Origin: Theobroma cacao
Taxonomy: Eukaryota > Streptophyta > Magnoliopsida > Malvales > Malvaceae
Assembly: GCF_000208745.1 (NCBI RefSeq)
Contig: NC_030855.1
Coordinates: forward strand, 25,239,549 to 25,303,548
DNA: 64,000 bases
Direction: 5' to 3'
Of this stretch, positions 1-12,135 are shown piece by piece. The notes beneath the pieces are model-generated. The model worked only from the letters and a program-made list of their open reading frames with translations. It ran no database searches and was not told where the DNA came from. The position numbers were made by a program, and so were the translations under genes. The stretch's first letter is position 1. The number at the start of each line of letters is the position of its first letter.

Positions 1-1345
1 CCGCATTGAAGCCGACTGCAATCATGTAAGCCCATCCGCATATCGTCATGCTGCGTTTAGCAAAACAGCATGAAATCGTTAGCCTGATGTCTGAAGGATA
101 AGGCCTAGAGGCCAAGAAATAACTTATCTAAGATTTTTCCTATAGCTACGTCAACATTCCAAGGTACTATACTCCTTGGTTTGATGTCGAAAGAAGCAAT
201 ATTCTGTACATTTCACGCATGCCCCTCTAGGCTTTAGTTATTGCCCTTACCAGATGGAAAGAGCGTCCAGGGCAATTTCAGCATTTTTGAGCAACCCAGC
301 AATCAAAACTATTATCTGATAGTACCAAGTTTCTAGGCACAGCATGACAGCAGATGCTACGGATAGCTTCAAGAAGTCCCATAGTCCAGAGAAAGCCTGT
401 AGGCTAAAACCTGTCCATGTGTGCTTGCACTTTTCAGTCATTACGATGTACACAAATTGTGCTGCGACTACGATCCACCATGATAAACTCAACACCAATG
501 ATGCACCCAACAACCCCCAGCCCAGTTTGAATATCGCAAGCCAACTCATTAAAAGGTGTAGTGCAAGTGCAGCTGCTGAAATGCATGCACTAGGGAACAC
601 TATGCTTTGGGCTTGTAGGAATTTCTGTATGGGGAAATTGGCAGCATAGGCAAATATTTGTGGAATGAGGCCATAAGTAAAGACTGCTGCTGCAGATGCA
701 ATCGTGGCTGATTCTCCTAGTAAGAGCAAGATGGGCTTGGAGAATATGTAGATGATCATAAGTGGGATCCCAGTTGCCATAAGAAGGATTGTTGATCTTT
801 GGAGATAGATGCCTAGCATTCCGTACTTGTTTGCCCCATAAGCTTGTCCACACAGTGTCTCCACTGCACTTCCCATCCCTAGCTGCATATACAATCAACT
901 CATCAGGTACATCAAGTTATCGATGTAATTCAGGTTTCTCAACTAAGCTAGCTATGCTTGAACCTGTGCCTTAGAGAGAGAAACTTACCATGAGCCCATA
1001 AGCAAAAGTTTGGATACCATTGTTACCAAGCGAAGCTGCAGCAAGCTCAAGATTGCCAAGATGGCCACAAAAAATTTGGGTGGACATGGAGATGAGATTG
1101 TTGAACAGGTAAACCACGACTGCAGGGGCAGCGAGGTGGAAGAGGATACCGAGCTCAATCCATGTAGCTCTCTGGATTCGCCAAAACAATGATAAACTGT
1201 TATCTGATAGCGTATCTTCAAGAAGATCAGAAACACATGGCTCAGGTGAGAAAGATTTGTAGTAATGTAACAGTGGCTGATGCACCTCATTTTCAGCACA
1301 GTCTATTCTGTTCTCTGAGGCCATGATCATCTCTAGCTCTCTCAC
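1..1345 (-). CDS. MATE/DTX efflux transporter, DTX40-like (3' end outside window)
   Basis: This gene encodes a multidrug and toxic compound extrusion (MATE) antiporter, a membrane protein that typically exports metabolites in exchange for protons. Exons on the minus strand are 1345-989, 882-251 and 50 to the window edge; both introns have GT-AG ends and the phases agree (the join reads SICMTICGW). Family hallmarks visible are the [17 protein letters not shown] block, YLQRS, QKFLQAQ and SWLA, with several hydrophobic helices. The N-terminus is soluble and acidic, as in Arabidopsis DTX40, which it resembles most closely from memory. Start is either the ATG at 1345 or one seven codons later (1324), which gives a leader closer to homologues. 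About 340 residues are present; roughly 150 C-terminal residues lie outside the window. Substrate is unknown. Confidence 0.93.
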
Positions 1346-1388
1346 TACAGAAGGAGAAAAGCTACTTGGCTACCTGATGACATGATTA

Positions 1389-2113
1389 AAAGCGTTTGGT
1401 ACTTGACAATGCTATATGATTACAAGTAATATGATTGCAAGTAATGTGATTGTAAGAAAAATAACATTATAGTATTTGGTATACAAGTAAAATAATGATT
1501 AAAATGCAGGAAAGATAAAATTGCAGCGTTTGCTTTACAAGTACTTTATTAAAAATGTAATGTTAATTTTCAGAATTATCCTTATTTATTAAAATACGAG
1601 TTTAATATATTTATATTTTTTATTATTAATTTTTATATAATATCATCTCTTAAATATATTTTTAATGTCATATATTTTATTTTTATTTTTATTATAATTT
1701 TATATATTTTATTTTCATTTTTTAATATAATTTTTTATATTATATCTTTTATTTTAATTTCTTTTACCTATATTATATAAATTTTAATTTCTTTTACTTT
1801 ATTTTATTTTAATTTCTAATTTTTATATTACATATTTTATTTTAATAATTTTTATTTTAATTATAACATTACAAAATATTTTTAACAAAATAATAAAATT
1901 GAATGGTAAAAATATCTTTAATAACATTGCAGAGTGCAATGTAATGTGATTGTATTGATTTTAGACTACAATCACATTACATCCCTTGGTTATAATATGA
2001 TTGCATTGCAATTTTACATCACAGTGATCTGTTGTAAAATAAACACTGTAATGTAATTTAATTAGACACATTGCAGGTAATATACTTTCACTTCCCTTAT
2101 ACCAAACGCTACC
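1389..2113. mobile_element. MITE-like element with terminal inverted repeats and TTA target duplication
   Basis: The ends carry the inverted repeat AGCGTTTGGTA / TACCAAACGCT, flanked on both sides by TTA (1386-1388 and 2114-2116), as expected for PIF/Harbinger-type miniature elements. The body is very AT-rich, non-coding, and internally self-complementary: a perfect 16-bp inverted repeat lies at 1939-1954 and 1967-1982. Motifs like GTAATGTGATTGTA recur near the left end. It sits upstream of the MATE gene, starting about 45 bp beyond its first ATG. Superfamily assignment is inference from the target duplication. Confidence 0.7.
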
Positions 2114-2116
2114 TTA

Positions 2117-3551
2117 ATGAAAAAAGACACTCTTTCTAAGTAATTTAATCAAACCTTGTTGCAACCAGCTAGAAGGATCTGCCTTAGCTGTTAGATTTTA
2201 TCATGTCAGATCAAGACCATTAATCAATTTAGCTGCATTGATGTATGTACTACCATTCAGGCTTTTTATAAATTTTCAAACAATAATCATAATTAATACT
2301 ATTACGTACGCCATGGTTGCAGCAATAATTAGGGCCAAATATTTAGGATGTGCAATTCATGTTCATCAGGTGCTATTTTTTTTTTTTTCAAAAAAGGCAG
2401 TGAGAGTTTATTCTATATATTACTGAAAATAACGCTTACCCGAAATTAAAATGGGACAAAATTAAACTCGTTAAGAATTGAAATTATTATATAATATCAG
2501 GTGCTAATCAAGGGCCATATGCCATAAAATTTATTTTATTATAACTAGGTTATTGTTTTGGTTCCATGCTTTGCATGAGGGAATACAGCATTCCAATGTT
2601 CAGATTCGTTGAACCAATTGCATCCGGATTTTTGGGATCTTTGAAGAATAAGCTGATGATCACATCCGGATTTGAGGGATCTAGTATTCTTTACTTTTTT
2701 CCTTTTTTAATTTGATCTTAGATTCTGTACTTTACTCAGACTTTGTGTCTGCTACTGTGGACAATGTACAGCACATTGAATTAATGGAGTGGTGTGGAAA
2801 CGTTGATGTAGGCCCAACAGCATTTATAAGTTTCAGCAACAAAAACGGACCGACCACCTCAAGCTTTACGACAGGCGGGCTCTCCAAGGACAGAACCTCA
2901 CAAGCCTTAAGCTCAAATACGTCTGGAGGTGGCCCATCGTCGTTGAAGTTTATGTTGCCCTTTTCATATGTAGCAATACACACGATGAGCTCGTGCCCAG
3001 CTCTGATGCATGGTCAACGGATTCTATTGTTTAATTGAAAATGGTTTTACTGAAGAAAAGTTTGTAGGAGGGGTGGATGTAGATCAGCAGGGAACTGGCA
3101 AGGGAAGAAACTTCCAAGTTCCAACAATTGCCATGGATGTAGAAAAGGGAAAGCCTGTCAAATTGCTAGATTGATGAAGAAATGCATTGCGGGTTGTATT
3201 CAACAGGCCACAGCTCCCAAGAAATAGAGTAAGATTCTTATAAATCTCCAATCAAAATTTACAGGGTATTGTCTAATACTTATAGATACAACATAGCTTT
3301 TCTCTTCTCCCAAGTTACTTTACAAAATATTATTACACAAAACATGCAAGAATCACGAATTAATATGATCAGATGCACGATGTGAGTCCACCTCCGGTTG
3401 AGAGTGTCACTACTGATAACTTTCGATGAACAGGGGGTCATGCCTGTATCACAGTGTAAAACCTTTTCTCGAGAAGACTTCATCCAGTTATGCTCAGACT
3501 TACAGAGACCGATGTTATATCATGCAGTTATGGAGAAAGACTGACTCGGCC
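2117..3551. other. Intergenic region with an unidentified exon-like patch
   Basis: This lies between the MATE promoter side and the 3' end of the GPI-anchored protein gene. Most is AT-rich. The stretch 2712-3175 has more balanced composition and open frames on both strands (about 108 codons rightward, 83 leftward, then a further ~40 codons rightward near 3040-3172). No family was recognised and no splice-consistent model was found, so it is best seen as a possible gene relic or unrecognised exon. Part of 3300-3551 is probably the 3' UTR of the leftward gene. Confidence 0.3.
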
Positions 3552-6500
3552 TCAAACTAGAATTGTGACGAGCATCATTATGGCCATCGAAGAAGCAATG
3601 AGAAGATAAACTGCAACATATTCATTGTAAAGACCTGCCGAAGAGAGAATGACTCTTTAGAGAGAGGCAAAGACCAAAGTTTATATAACTCAGTTTGAGG
3701 CATAGCTTTATTCAAAGATATCCTTGTTACAACCTTATGTTTGCCCGACACATTTGAGACCAACACGAGATAGCAACTCAACATCAATTTCAGACCAACA
3801 TCCACAAATTCCTCTCATCTCCATCGATTTACAATTATTTGAGGAGTAAAAAGGTTTACATCTTACCAGTTTGAGCATTTGTTGCTGCAGGTAGTGCAGG
3901 AATTCTGACAGCTGCATGCCAAAATTCCAGTTGAAAATAAGTAAAAGATGACAGAGGGAAAACAGTCATGTTAATTTTGAAATGGCTTTCTAATATGAAC
4001 TATCCATTCTAGAAGCAAACTTGAGAATACAACATACATTTTTTGCATGATGAAGCTGGTAGTAGTGACAGAGTGGGCCATGGAGCTGGAATATTATCAT
4101 TTAGATCGCAAATGAAACTAATACCAGAGAACTTGTCAAATGTCGCATCAGAGGGCAAGCTTGGCAGGAGGCATCCAGATACTAAAAGCAGAGGAAGCAA
4201 CTCAAGTTAGACACAATTATATTATAAATGGTCAGGGGCATATTATCTAATCTAATATGCTCTGTTTGAACAGGATGGCTACAACTAAACAATGAATTAG
4301 TGTTTTCTAGTTCCAAAAAGGGTATAATTCTTCCAATTGTAACAACTCTCACCCCCACTTTCCTAAACCCCAAGAGGCAAAAACAAAACACCAAATGCTT
4401 CTTCTCCTAAAGAGAACTATCTCGAGGGAGTATGAGCATTGTTGCTGCTTTCAAAAAGAGCTTTCAACACGATGTAAGTACCATAGTAAAGAAATCAGAA
4501 GTCACAGTTAGAGATAACAGAGATGATAAACTAACTTAAAGAGAAGAAAATAGGAAATAATTCCCAGTATGCAAATGCAAATTTATGCAGCCAATTCTGA
4601 GTGGAGTAAGCATCTTACCCTGACTTCCAACTGATGCATACAAGTTGTTGGTATCAAGTATCAAATTGATCATGATGAAAAAAAGAATTAAGTGTTAGTA
4701 CCAGTTCAAAATTGTCATGTGAAGATCACTTCAGCTTGCTCATCAAAGGTGCGTCAAGTAACAAAACTAACCTTGGAGGGAGAAATCCTTGAGGCTTATG
4801 TGACATTGGCTATAAACATTTCTGGTGATATTGTATTTCTGTAGCTTCAACCCTAGTGAGGTAGCACAATCCAAAGCTTGTAAGTTGGTGATCAGGGTCT
4901 GCTTTTGCAAGTGAGAAACATAACTATCCATGGCATCACAACATGCTGTCTGGTTATTTATTCCATTCCAGCAGCTGTTTGCAACATGCCTCATGTTGGG
5001 GAAAACGAGAGGGCAAACTGAAGCAGAAGAAAGAACATGGAGAAAAAATCAAGAACTTAAATATAAAGTCAAAGAGGTCATCTGAAAAATTATCATTAGA
5101 CCTGAGAGATCCCTACGGATAGATTAGCATCTACAACTGCCATCAACAAATGATAGCTGACAAGCACAGTGGAAAAGCCACCTTGGCTAACAAGGTTTCC
5201 ATTGTAGAAGCAAATAGATAGAGGTAATAAAAACTTCTGTGCTACTCATTGTCCAAAGGGACGCTCTTATACACATTAATCAGATGGTAATACCTAAGGG
5301 GAGAAGGTAAAGGGGTGAATCTAAACTATGAATATAAGACATTTAATAAAGTGAAATTTGACATCTATGCTTTAGTCCAAACTCACCTTTGTTAACATTG
5401 CAATTGGTCAGTCCTCTAAGAACTTCCTTTGCTCGATAAGGATCAAGTTTACTTGCCAGCCACCGAAGGACAACAGTTTTACAATCATTTACCCTTGTTG
5501 AGTGCTCTGGTAAAACATGGGGCACATCCATGTTCAAAGGATCAGAAGCTTTCAGTGCAAGCCTTATTGCAGCTTCTGATATAGCACCTTGACAAACTTG
5601 GTCACAACATTCTTTCACAGGATCAATCTTTTCACATGAAGCAAGAAGCTCAGAAGAATTTACAGTGCTCTCAAATTCATCAACATCTTTTACAGGGCAA
5701 GATGCTTCAGTAAGGTTTGATGGATGAATTGAGCAAATCTGCTTCAAATTCTCACCAGCACCCTGGCCTTCCAAGACTTTCTCAATATCAGAGAGGCAAG
5801 GGTTGGCAAGGGTTCTGTTTAGAGCAAGCACACCAGTATCTTTACTTGATTGACCAACAAGAATCACAAGAGTTGCATGCAGCTGCGGGCAACATATTAC
5901 ATTCGCTAACAATGGAGCAAATGCAGCCCAACAATCGATTGAGGTCATGCTCATCAAGCTTTGAGCAGCAGTGAAGTTTAAAATACAAAGTCCTACAAAA
6001 GGGCCAAGTCCAAAATGTAATTAAACACTTAACCCCAATTACTTTTGCATTCCAATGTAACCAACTATGTAAAACATACCCGATAATTTAGGAACAGAAC
6101 TATTTGTGAAGGGTGACAATGGAGAGGGAGCAAGAAGAGGAAGAAATGGCTGAGGAGATGCACTTGGAGTAATTTCAGGTACGAAAGCATCTGCTCGTCT
6201 GTCTGTTAACATATAACCTTTAACATGATCCAGTGGGCTGGATAAACATTCACGGAAGCCTGAAATAAAAGCATGGATCAATGAGATGAATACATTATAC
6301 TATTTACTAAGATAACCAGATAAGTAAGATGCGGAATTTCCACTTTTTCACACTATAAGTACAAATACTTTTAGTGCTTAAGTTCACAAAGGCAAGAGGC
6401 ATTGCCCACAACCTCAGACTAGGAAAGGAAAGGAAAGGAAAGGAAAGAAAAACCATGAAAGCTTCAACTCAGGACTTGAGAACTGCTATACTTAAGAGCA

Positions 6501-7590
6501 TAACTTGCAAAAAGCTGAGTGCTTACACCTTAAGTTGTTGCTTTGCATTGGTCACAGAGACAATGGTATTGCTAAGACATGTCTCATGTCTGTTCCTCAT
6601 TCATTTAGCTTTAACTGTTCCCAGTTTTTTTCCCTCCACAAACCTATTTTTCTCATTCTAACACCAACACAATCGATTTATAGATCAGTCAAGAGATCTC
6701 AAACACCTCTTTCATGTTGTAACAGAGAGTTGTCCTTGACAGGTTCTAATCATGGTCAACCTCTCTGTAAATGTCTCAGGGATACCAAAATCAAGATCAC
6801 ACATTTCTAAGCACTGTTTTTGCTAAACCACTTCAACTGATTTTCTGTGGTAGTTGTATCCTTGTTGAAGAAGCAGCCACTCTAAAAGCTTAAACAGATA
6901 AAAGAACAATGTAAACGACTACAACACCTATTCGTAGTAAGCAGTAACAAACACTCAAAAGGGAAATTATTTGTTAGCAGAAAGGTGGCTAAAACTACAA
7001 CAAATCACTAGCAAACTATTAACTAATTTTAACTATTCAACAGAACCAAACATTCTCAGTACATTAACTTCCTCTTCAATCCATCATTTCTTTTCTCAAA
7101 CATCATATTTAACATAAATAACAAGACTAATAAAGAGTTAAACGAAGCTTTCAAGCTGGAAAACACTAAACGCTTACAATATATCAGAATCAAAGAGCCA
7201 ATAATGCAAGAAATTAGAGTTTCAATAAGTTAAACAGCCAATGCAGAACTTCACTAAAAATTGCAATACTATTTTCAATCAAGAATCTTCCCACATAAAA
7301 GTACGGAAATTTACAAGCCTTATTATTGTCAAATCTAAGAAGAAGCCATTTCTCTTAGCCCAAAAGTACAAAACAAAAATTTAAGACATCTAGGCTAACA
7401 TTTCCTACACAAAGATGCAATTTTGACTAGAGTGACCGAGCTGCTAAAACTAACAGATCATGCTAAAATAAACAAAACCCAGAACAGGAAACAAGGAAGA
7501 AGTGCTGAAAATTCACTCACAGGCAAAAAACACAAACAGCTCAAGCAGAAACATGATAACGCGGTGCTTGAGAGACACCCCAGCACTCAT
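3552..7590 (-). CDS. SPARK-domain GPI-anchored protein, At1g61900 family
   Basis: This is a predicted cell-surface protein of unknown function. Minus-strand coding exons are 7590-7521, 6259-6080, 5992-5387, 5017-4772, 4630-4619 (only 12 nt), 4181-4038, 3911-3867 and 3634-3552; all have GT-AG borders and the phases sum to 461 codons. The first exon encodes a signal peptide (MFLLELFVFFAC), followed by a Pro/Ser linker (LAPSPLSPF), a Cys-rich domain (ANVICCPQL, EKIDPVKECCDQVC, YVSHLQKQTLITNLQALDC) and a hydrophobic C-terminus (AVYLLIASSMAIMMLVTIL) that fits GPI attachment. Several N-x-S/T sites suggest glycosylation. The match to Arabidopsis At1g61900, recalled from memory, extends over nearly the whole length. 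Intron 1 (about 1.26 kb) is the longest and holds an AGGAA pentanucleotide repeat at 6421-6447. Confidence 0.92.
4619..4630 (-). other. 12-nt microexon of the GPI-anchored protein gene
   Basis: On the minus strand the sequence reads CATCAG, then TTGGAAGTCAGG, then GTAAG, giving a four-codon phase-1 exon. Joining it restores V-G-S-Q between DFSLQ and SGCLLP, the position where the Arabidopsis homologue has VGNQ. Skipping it keeps the frame but drops four residues. Confidence 0.82.
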
Positions 7591-8880
7591 GTCTTCTCTC
7601 CTTCGATAAAAAATAAGGTTGCGTGACGAGACAAACAAAAAACTAAAAGTGGAGAAGAGATTAAAGCAATGGTCAAGGAGATAGAGAAGTGTGGGAATGT
7701 AAGAAAGGAAAAGAGGAAGGCATGGCAGCAGACAGAGAGAGAAGAGAGCCCAGAGAAGCCATGAATGAGCTTGAAGGAGTGGTGGGGACTAAGGAAAAAC
7801 CAAGCCAAAAAAAAAAAAACAGGAAAGCAGTGAGGAGTAATGAAAATAGCTGTCCTCTCTAGAGAAAGCAGACCCCACACTCAAATTAAACACTCCCACT
7901 AGTGCATTAACGCCATCAATTGCCTTTCTCTTCTTTTCTCTCTCTCCCCCCACTTGGTTTACAAGTCATCCTGAGGGCACTTGCGATCTGGCACGTGGCT
8001 GTTGGTTGGGAGTTTTTAATAATTCTGGTGATGGTTCCTTGGGTATGCAACGTCTCTTTTATTTCTTGAAATAGCTTTGGACCTGACAGGAACCGAAACA
8101 AGGCCTCCGCCAAGCCCGACTGACAGATTGAGGATAGTTCCGCCCAACATGGAGCGGACACGAGCCTATTCGGTTTACTCTAGGTTGGAAGCCTAAGAGT
8201 TCAAAGGCAAACCAAACTCATGACCCAAAGCCTAACAGCCCAAGTTTCAGTGTCCGGACATGGCAGAATCGTTGTTGGTGAAATTCAAACATGACCATGA
8301 CCATGTAACTTGGGTTGTCATTTGGTTTAACTACTGGAAGATCAACTACTATATGCATGTATTAGTTTCTGATCACCTTGGCTTGCAAATTAAAGGGATT
8401 ATAGCAAGAAATGTTCCTCTGTTTTGGTTTGCCACATGGAGGATTGGCGAGAAACCTGCGTGGTAATCGTATCCCAACATCAATTTACAATCATCTAAGC
8501 AGGATTGATGAGTTTGAGAGAACATTGAGCAGCAACAGAGTTGTTCTTCATTGTAAGGATGAACCATGAGAAGCAGTGAGATTTTTTTTTTTTTGGGACT
8601 TGGGTAGAAGTTGATATAGAAGCCTTAGTTTATTTGATTATGTATTCCCTTAAGTCTATGACAACTAAATACAGAAAATGTTCATGTACCAGAATTCAGG
8701 ACATATACACATAAAAAAAATTTTCAAAACGGCCTATTCTCTATGTACAATAACCTTAACAAAATCATGAATCATTTCAAGCCTAGTTCTCACGTTTCAA
8801 GGCATGGAAAAAGATGATCGAAACCCAGAGAACTGAGGATGAAGAAATCCATAGAATTGCACCATCTGCAACTCATTTAT
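7591..8880. other. 5' leader/promoter side of the GPI-protein gene and spacer
   Basis: The region 7591-7880 is purine-rich and probably holds the 5' UTR and core promoter of the leftward gene starting at 7590. From 7900 to 8880 is a spacer ending in the 3' flank of the PADRE gene. Open frames here are short, overlap on both strands and match nothing recognised. Confidence 0.4.
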
Positions 8881-9234
8881 TTAGTTCACCTCCGGAATAC
8901 TTTGTAGGACCGGCTTCCATGGCCGATGGTGCTCCAGCTCATACACATCTCCACCCTTGACCATACTAACCAGGACTTGTTCAAGAGTCAGACCTTGCAT
9001 GTCCACTTTCCGTACCAACTGCTCTAGCTCCTTCTTTGAAATGGTTATCTTTACCTCTCGGGCTGATGGAGATGACGAAGATAACGAAGCAACTCTCTTT
9101 GCACCAAGCAAGCTCTCCTTCTCCGTAATGTTAATAACCTCACCATCATCATCCTCTTGCCTGTGAGTTGAGGCCAAAGACCCCCAGTCGTCATCATCCC
9201 AAGATGCCTTTCCGTGTCTAAGACAATTCCCCAT
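8881..9234 (-). CDS. PADRE (DUF4228) domain protein, myristoylation-type N-terminus
   Basis: This is an intronless gene of 117 residues. It starts MGNCLRHGK, which fits N-myristoylation on Gly2 and palmitoylation on Cys4, so membrane association is likely. An acidic linker (DDDDW, EDDDGE) and a Ser run (SLSSSSPS) precede the conserved C-terminal block VKITISKKELEQLV, LTLEQVL and HHRPWKPVLQSIPE, typical of plant PADRE/DUF4228 proteins. Members are often induced by pathogens or abiotic stress, but the biochemical role is unknown. The ATG is supported by the MGNC motif and a TATA box about 100 bp upstream. Upstream ACGTGG and TTGAC motifs fit stress-responsive control. Confidence 0.93.
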   Translation of the reverse strand: MGNCLRHGKASWDDDDWGSLASTHRQEDDDGEVINITEKESLLGAKRVASLSSSSPSAREVKITISKKELEQLVRKVDMQGLTLEQVLVSMVKGGDVYELEHHRPWKPVLQSIPEVN

Positions 9235-9336
9235 TTCTGATTTCTCCGGTAGTTTCTTAAACCTGTCTATATCTATACGTAGTAATACAGAGAAATTTTC
9301 CGGGAGAAGAGATCTTAAACATGGAAGGAGTCACAG

Positions 9337-9344
9337 TATTTATA
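9337..9344 (-). promoter_or_regulatory. TATA box of the PADRE gene
   Basis: On the minus strand the sequence reads TATAAATA, 103 bp upstream of the ATG at 9234, a normal plant distance allowing a 70-bp leader. Confidence 0.7.
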
Positions 9345-9384
9345 GAGAAAAGAAGACAGGTCAGGTAACTAAGGTTCCTGGAAA

Positions 9385-9457
9385 CCACGTAGGACAGGAA
9401 TGACAGGACCTTGAGCCCTGGTCTTACGTGGAAACCTGATCTCTTGGTTAGTTGACC
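9385..9457. promoter_or_regulatory. ACGT-core and W-box motifs upstream of the PADRE gene
   Basis: CCACGT (9385-9390) and ACGTGG (9426-9431) are ABRE/G-box-like bZIP motifs, and TTGACC (9452-9457) is a WRKY W-box core. They lie 150-225 bp upstream of the start codon. Their use is inferred from consensus only. Confidence 0.4.
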
Positions 9458-12088
9458 AATAAAATTGAACAGGCCGTGCTAAAAGAGGGACCCAGATGAG
9501 ACGGTGCAGCCTAGCTGAAACGAGCTTCAAGCTAGTCTCTGGGCGGAGAGGATGGAGCCATGAAGGTGGCTAAATTAAAGACGGCTCAGCTTAAGGTTTA
9601 AGCATTGGCTTAACAACAAGCAAGCAAAGTTGGGAGAAACTTGCCAGCTACAAACCAAAGTCAAAACCAAACAGATGGTGGATTTTGGGGTGTGAAAAGG
9701 ATTAATAGAAGCATCTTTGGATTGGAAAAATGAAAACCAAGTGTGAACAAGATACATGCTGTTGGAATCTTTGACTTGTAATTCCTTTTCCTTCTAACTT
9801 CTTCCTCACGTGGGTGGGTGCTACGCTTGCTCGAGGCAATTACCTGTTTCCTTTCTTCTATGCTTAATATTCCATTTACACGTACCTTATGTTTTCACAT
9901 TAATCTCAAGATTCCTATTTATTTTACTAGCTTTAAATTTACAACTAACTACTAGCTAATTATGAACAAAACTAGAAGAGGAGAATTGAATATTCTATTC
10001 ACATTAACTAGCTTGAAATGCTACCAACTTGTGTTGACCAACTTCTATAATTGAAATCAAACTGATAAAATATGAAGAAAACGTAAATCAAGGAAGGAGA
10101 AACACATGTAATTAACCCAAAAATCTTCCATTTTTCTCATATTAATGTCTCATAAATAAGTTATTTTTCCCATGTTTTTCTCCTGATCGTGTGCAATCTT
10201 CTCAGTTGTTGAAAAACATGGTGCTTCAATCTGTCAAGAAAGATGGCATCCGAAGGTGATTAATCTACTTTCATTTCAAATAAATAATTCATCTCGGTCT
10301 AGGTTGCTTTTCTTGCTTAAATTTTGCAAGCAGCCCCACCCCCCACCCCCCGATTGCAGCATATCTGTCAACAACATATATGTTTTCCCTTTTTATAAAC
10401 TTCAAATCTTATCAGATTCACGCCCACAGGATCTCTAGATTCTGTACAAATGCCTGCAAACTACACGTGGAAGAACAATGAGATAGAACTTGAATCAAGT
10501 GCATGCACGCTGCAAGCCGTACAGCTATAGTCAAACTCATTTTAAATCAAATTAAGCAAAGATGACTTGAAACCAAGGTTAACCGATGCATGCACTTTCT
10601 CCATGTCCATTTCTGTGAAGAATCTGATCATAGTCCTTGATCTTTATCCAATTCAACATATATATGTTCTTGGGCATAGTAACAAAGTTGTTTTGAATAC
10701 TTAATTAGCCGAAGTTAGGGTGATGCAGAACTAGTTTTTTTACAGTAACACATTCAGGAATCTGTATTCAACATTGAAAATCCAAGCCTTGCTGCCTGAT
10801 CTATTATTATGGTACAAGGTAATTGGTCGAATTATACTTTACAATTCATACCTTTTGGTTCAAAAACTTTATGCATGAAGAAGGTACTTATGTTAGTGAT
10901 CAATGAATATTGTTCTTGAGATTTCACTTAAAAGGCGAAAATTTATATAGATTTTACTGAAATTATAGGTAAAGGAAGTAAGCTTTGATGAGGTGGAGAA
11001 GAACAAATCAATTTTTTCTTCTTGAATTTCAACATCCCTGATGACCTGACCTTGTCTATATCAAATAACGTGATTTCTTATGTATGCATTTACAGAACTC
11101 ATGGTCAATGCCGTATTTGAGGCTAGAGTTTGCTCTTATAGATTACATTGCAAAACCCCATGGCTGCTGATCCTCCTTTAATGCGTTCGGCAATTTATGT
11201 AATTTTAAAATATCTAAAAATAAGATGAAACTTATCTCTACATAATCATATCAATTAAAATATTAACATCATACATTGTTGAAATTTAACATCAACTTTA
11301 CAATTCGGTCTAAATCCATTAAGTCATTAGCTTTCCGAATCAACGTGGTGAATTAATAACGTAACTTAAGCTACTCAATGACAAACAGCTTGATCTTGAA
11401 TACAATTTTCTTTGCTTGGAACCTGGAAACGAAAAGGGAAAGAAGAGCAAAAAAACACTCATAACCCATGAGCTTTCCAGCACGGTAGCAACCTCATTTG
11501 CCAACGAATGCTAATTTCCAACTAGTTTTCTTGCTACAATTTCTAGGTGGAACTTGTGATTTTCACATCTCTTTTGCCTAGGTGTTTACGTTACCCACCA
11601 AAGATAGTAAAACCATTTGTTGCAATAGTTGAAAGGGTCGTAAGAGAAATTTTCAAGAGAATTGACCTCATCGACCGAGGGTTATATAGCTATAGAAAGA
11701 GTTGCCTTTGTCGTCCTTGACCATATATGTTTGCCTCTTTGGGGCAAAAACTAGAAAAGACAAAAGAGCAAACGATGTTTATCTTAGAGGAGATCGCTGT
11801 TTAAGATAAGGCCAAATGATTGAGTTGCATATCCACAGGTAAGCAAAGAAGAATTAAATCTCCCTGACAAGTCTTGGTTTCTATTATTTTGTGTGCAATT
11901 CTTGTATGACTTTTATAATCGGCTGAGATATTGGACAATGTACGGATGCTAATTACAGCTATATGCTTGACAAATTTGTTGACATTCAAAGTTTTGTAGG
12001 CTAGCTCTAAGAGGATACATCAATATCCATGTTTTAACTTTTTGTACTGTATATATATATATATNNNNNNNNNNNNNNNNNNNNNNNN

Positions 12089-12135
<47 letters not shown>

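Noticed and set aside
344..649. Rightward 101-codon frame inside the MATE gene
   Set aside because: Antisense shadow of the MATE second exon.
3578..3813. A leftward frame with a hydrophobic stretch (LKLMLSCYLVLV) as the C-terminus of the GPI-anchored protein
   Set aside because: The exon at 3634-3552 joins in phase and gives a better GPI tail ending in MMLVTILV; the other reading lies in the intron or another frame.
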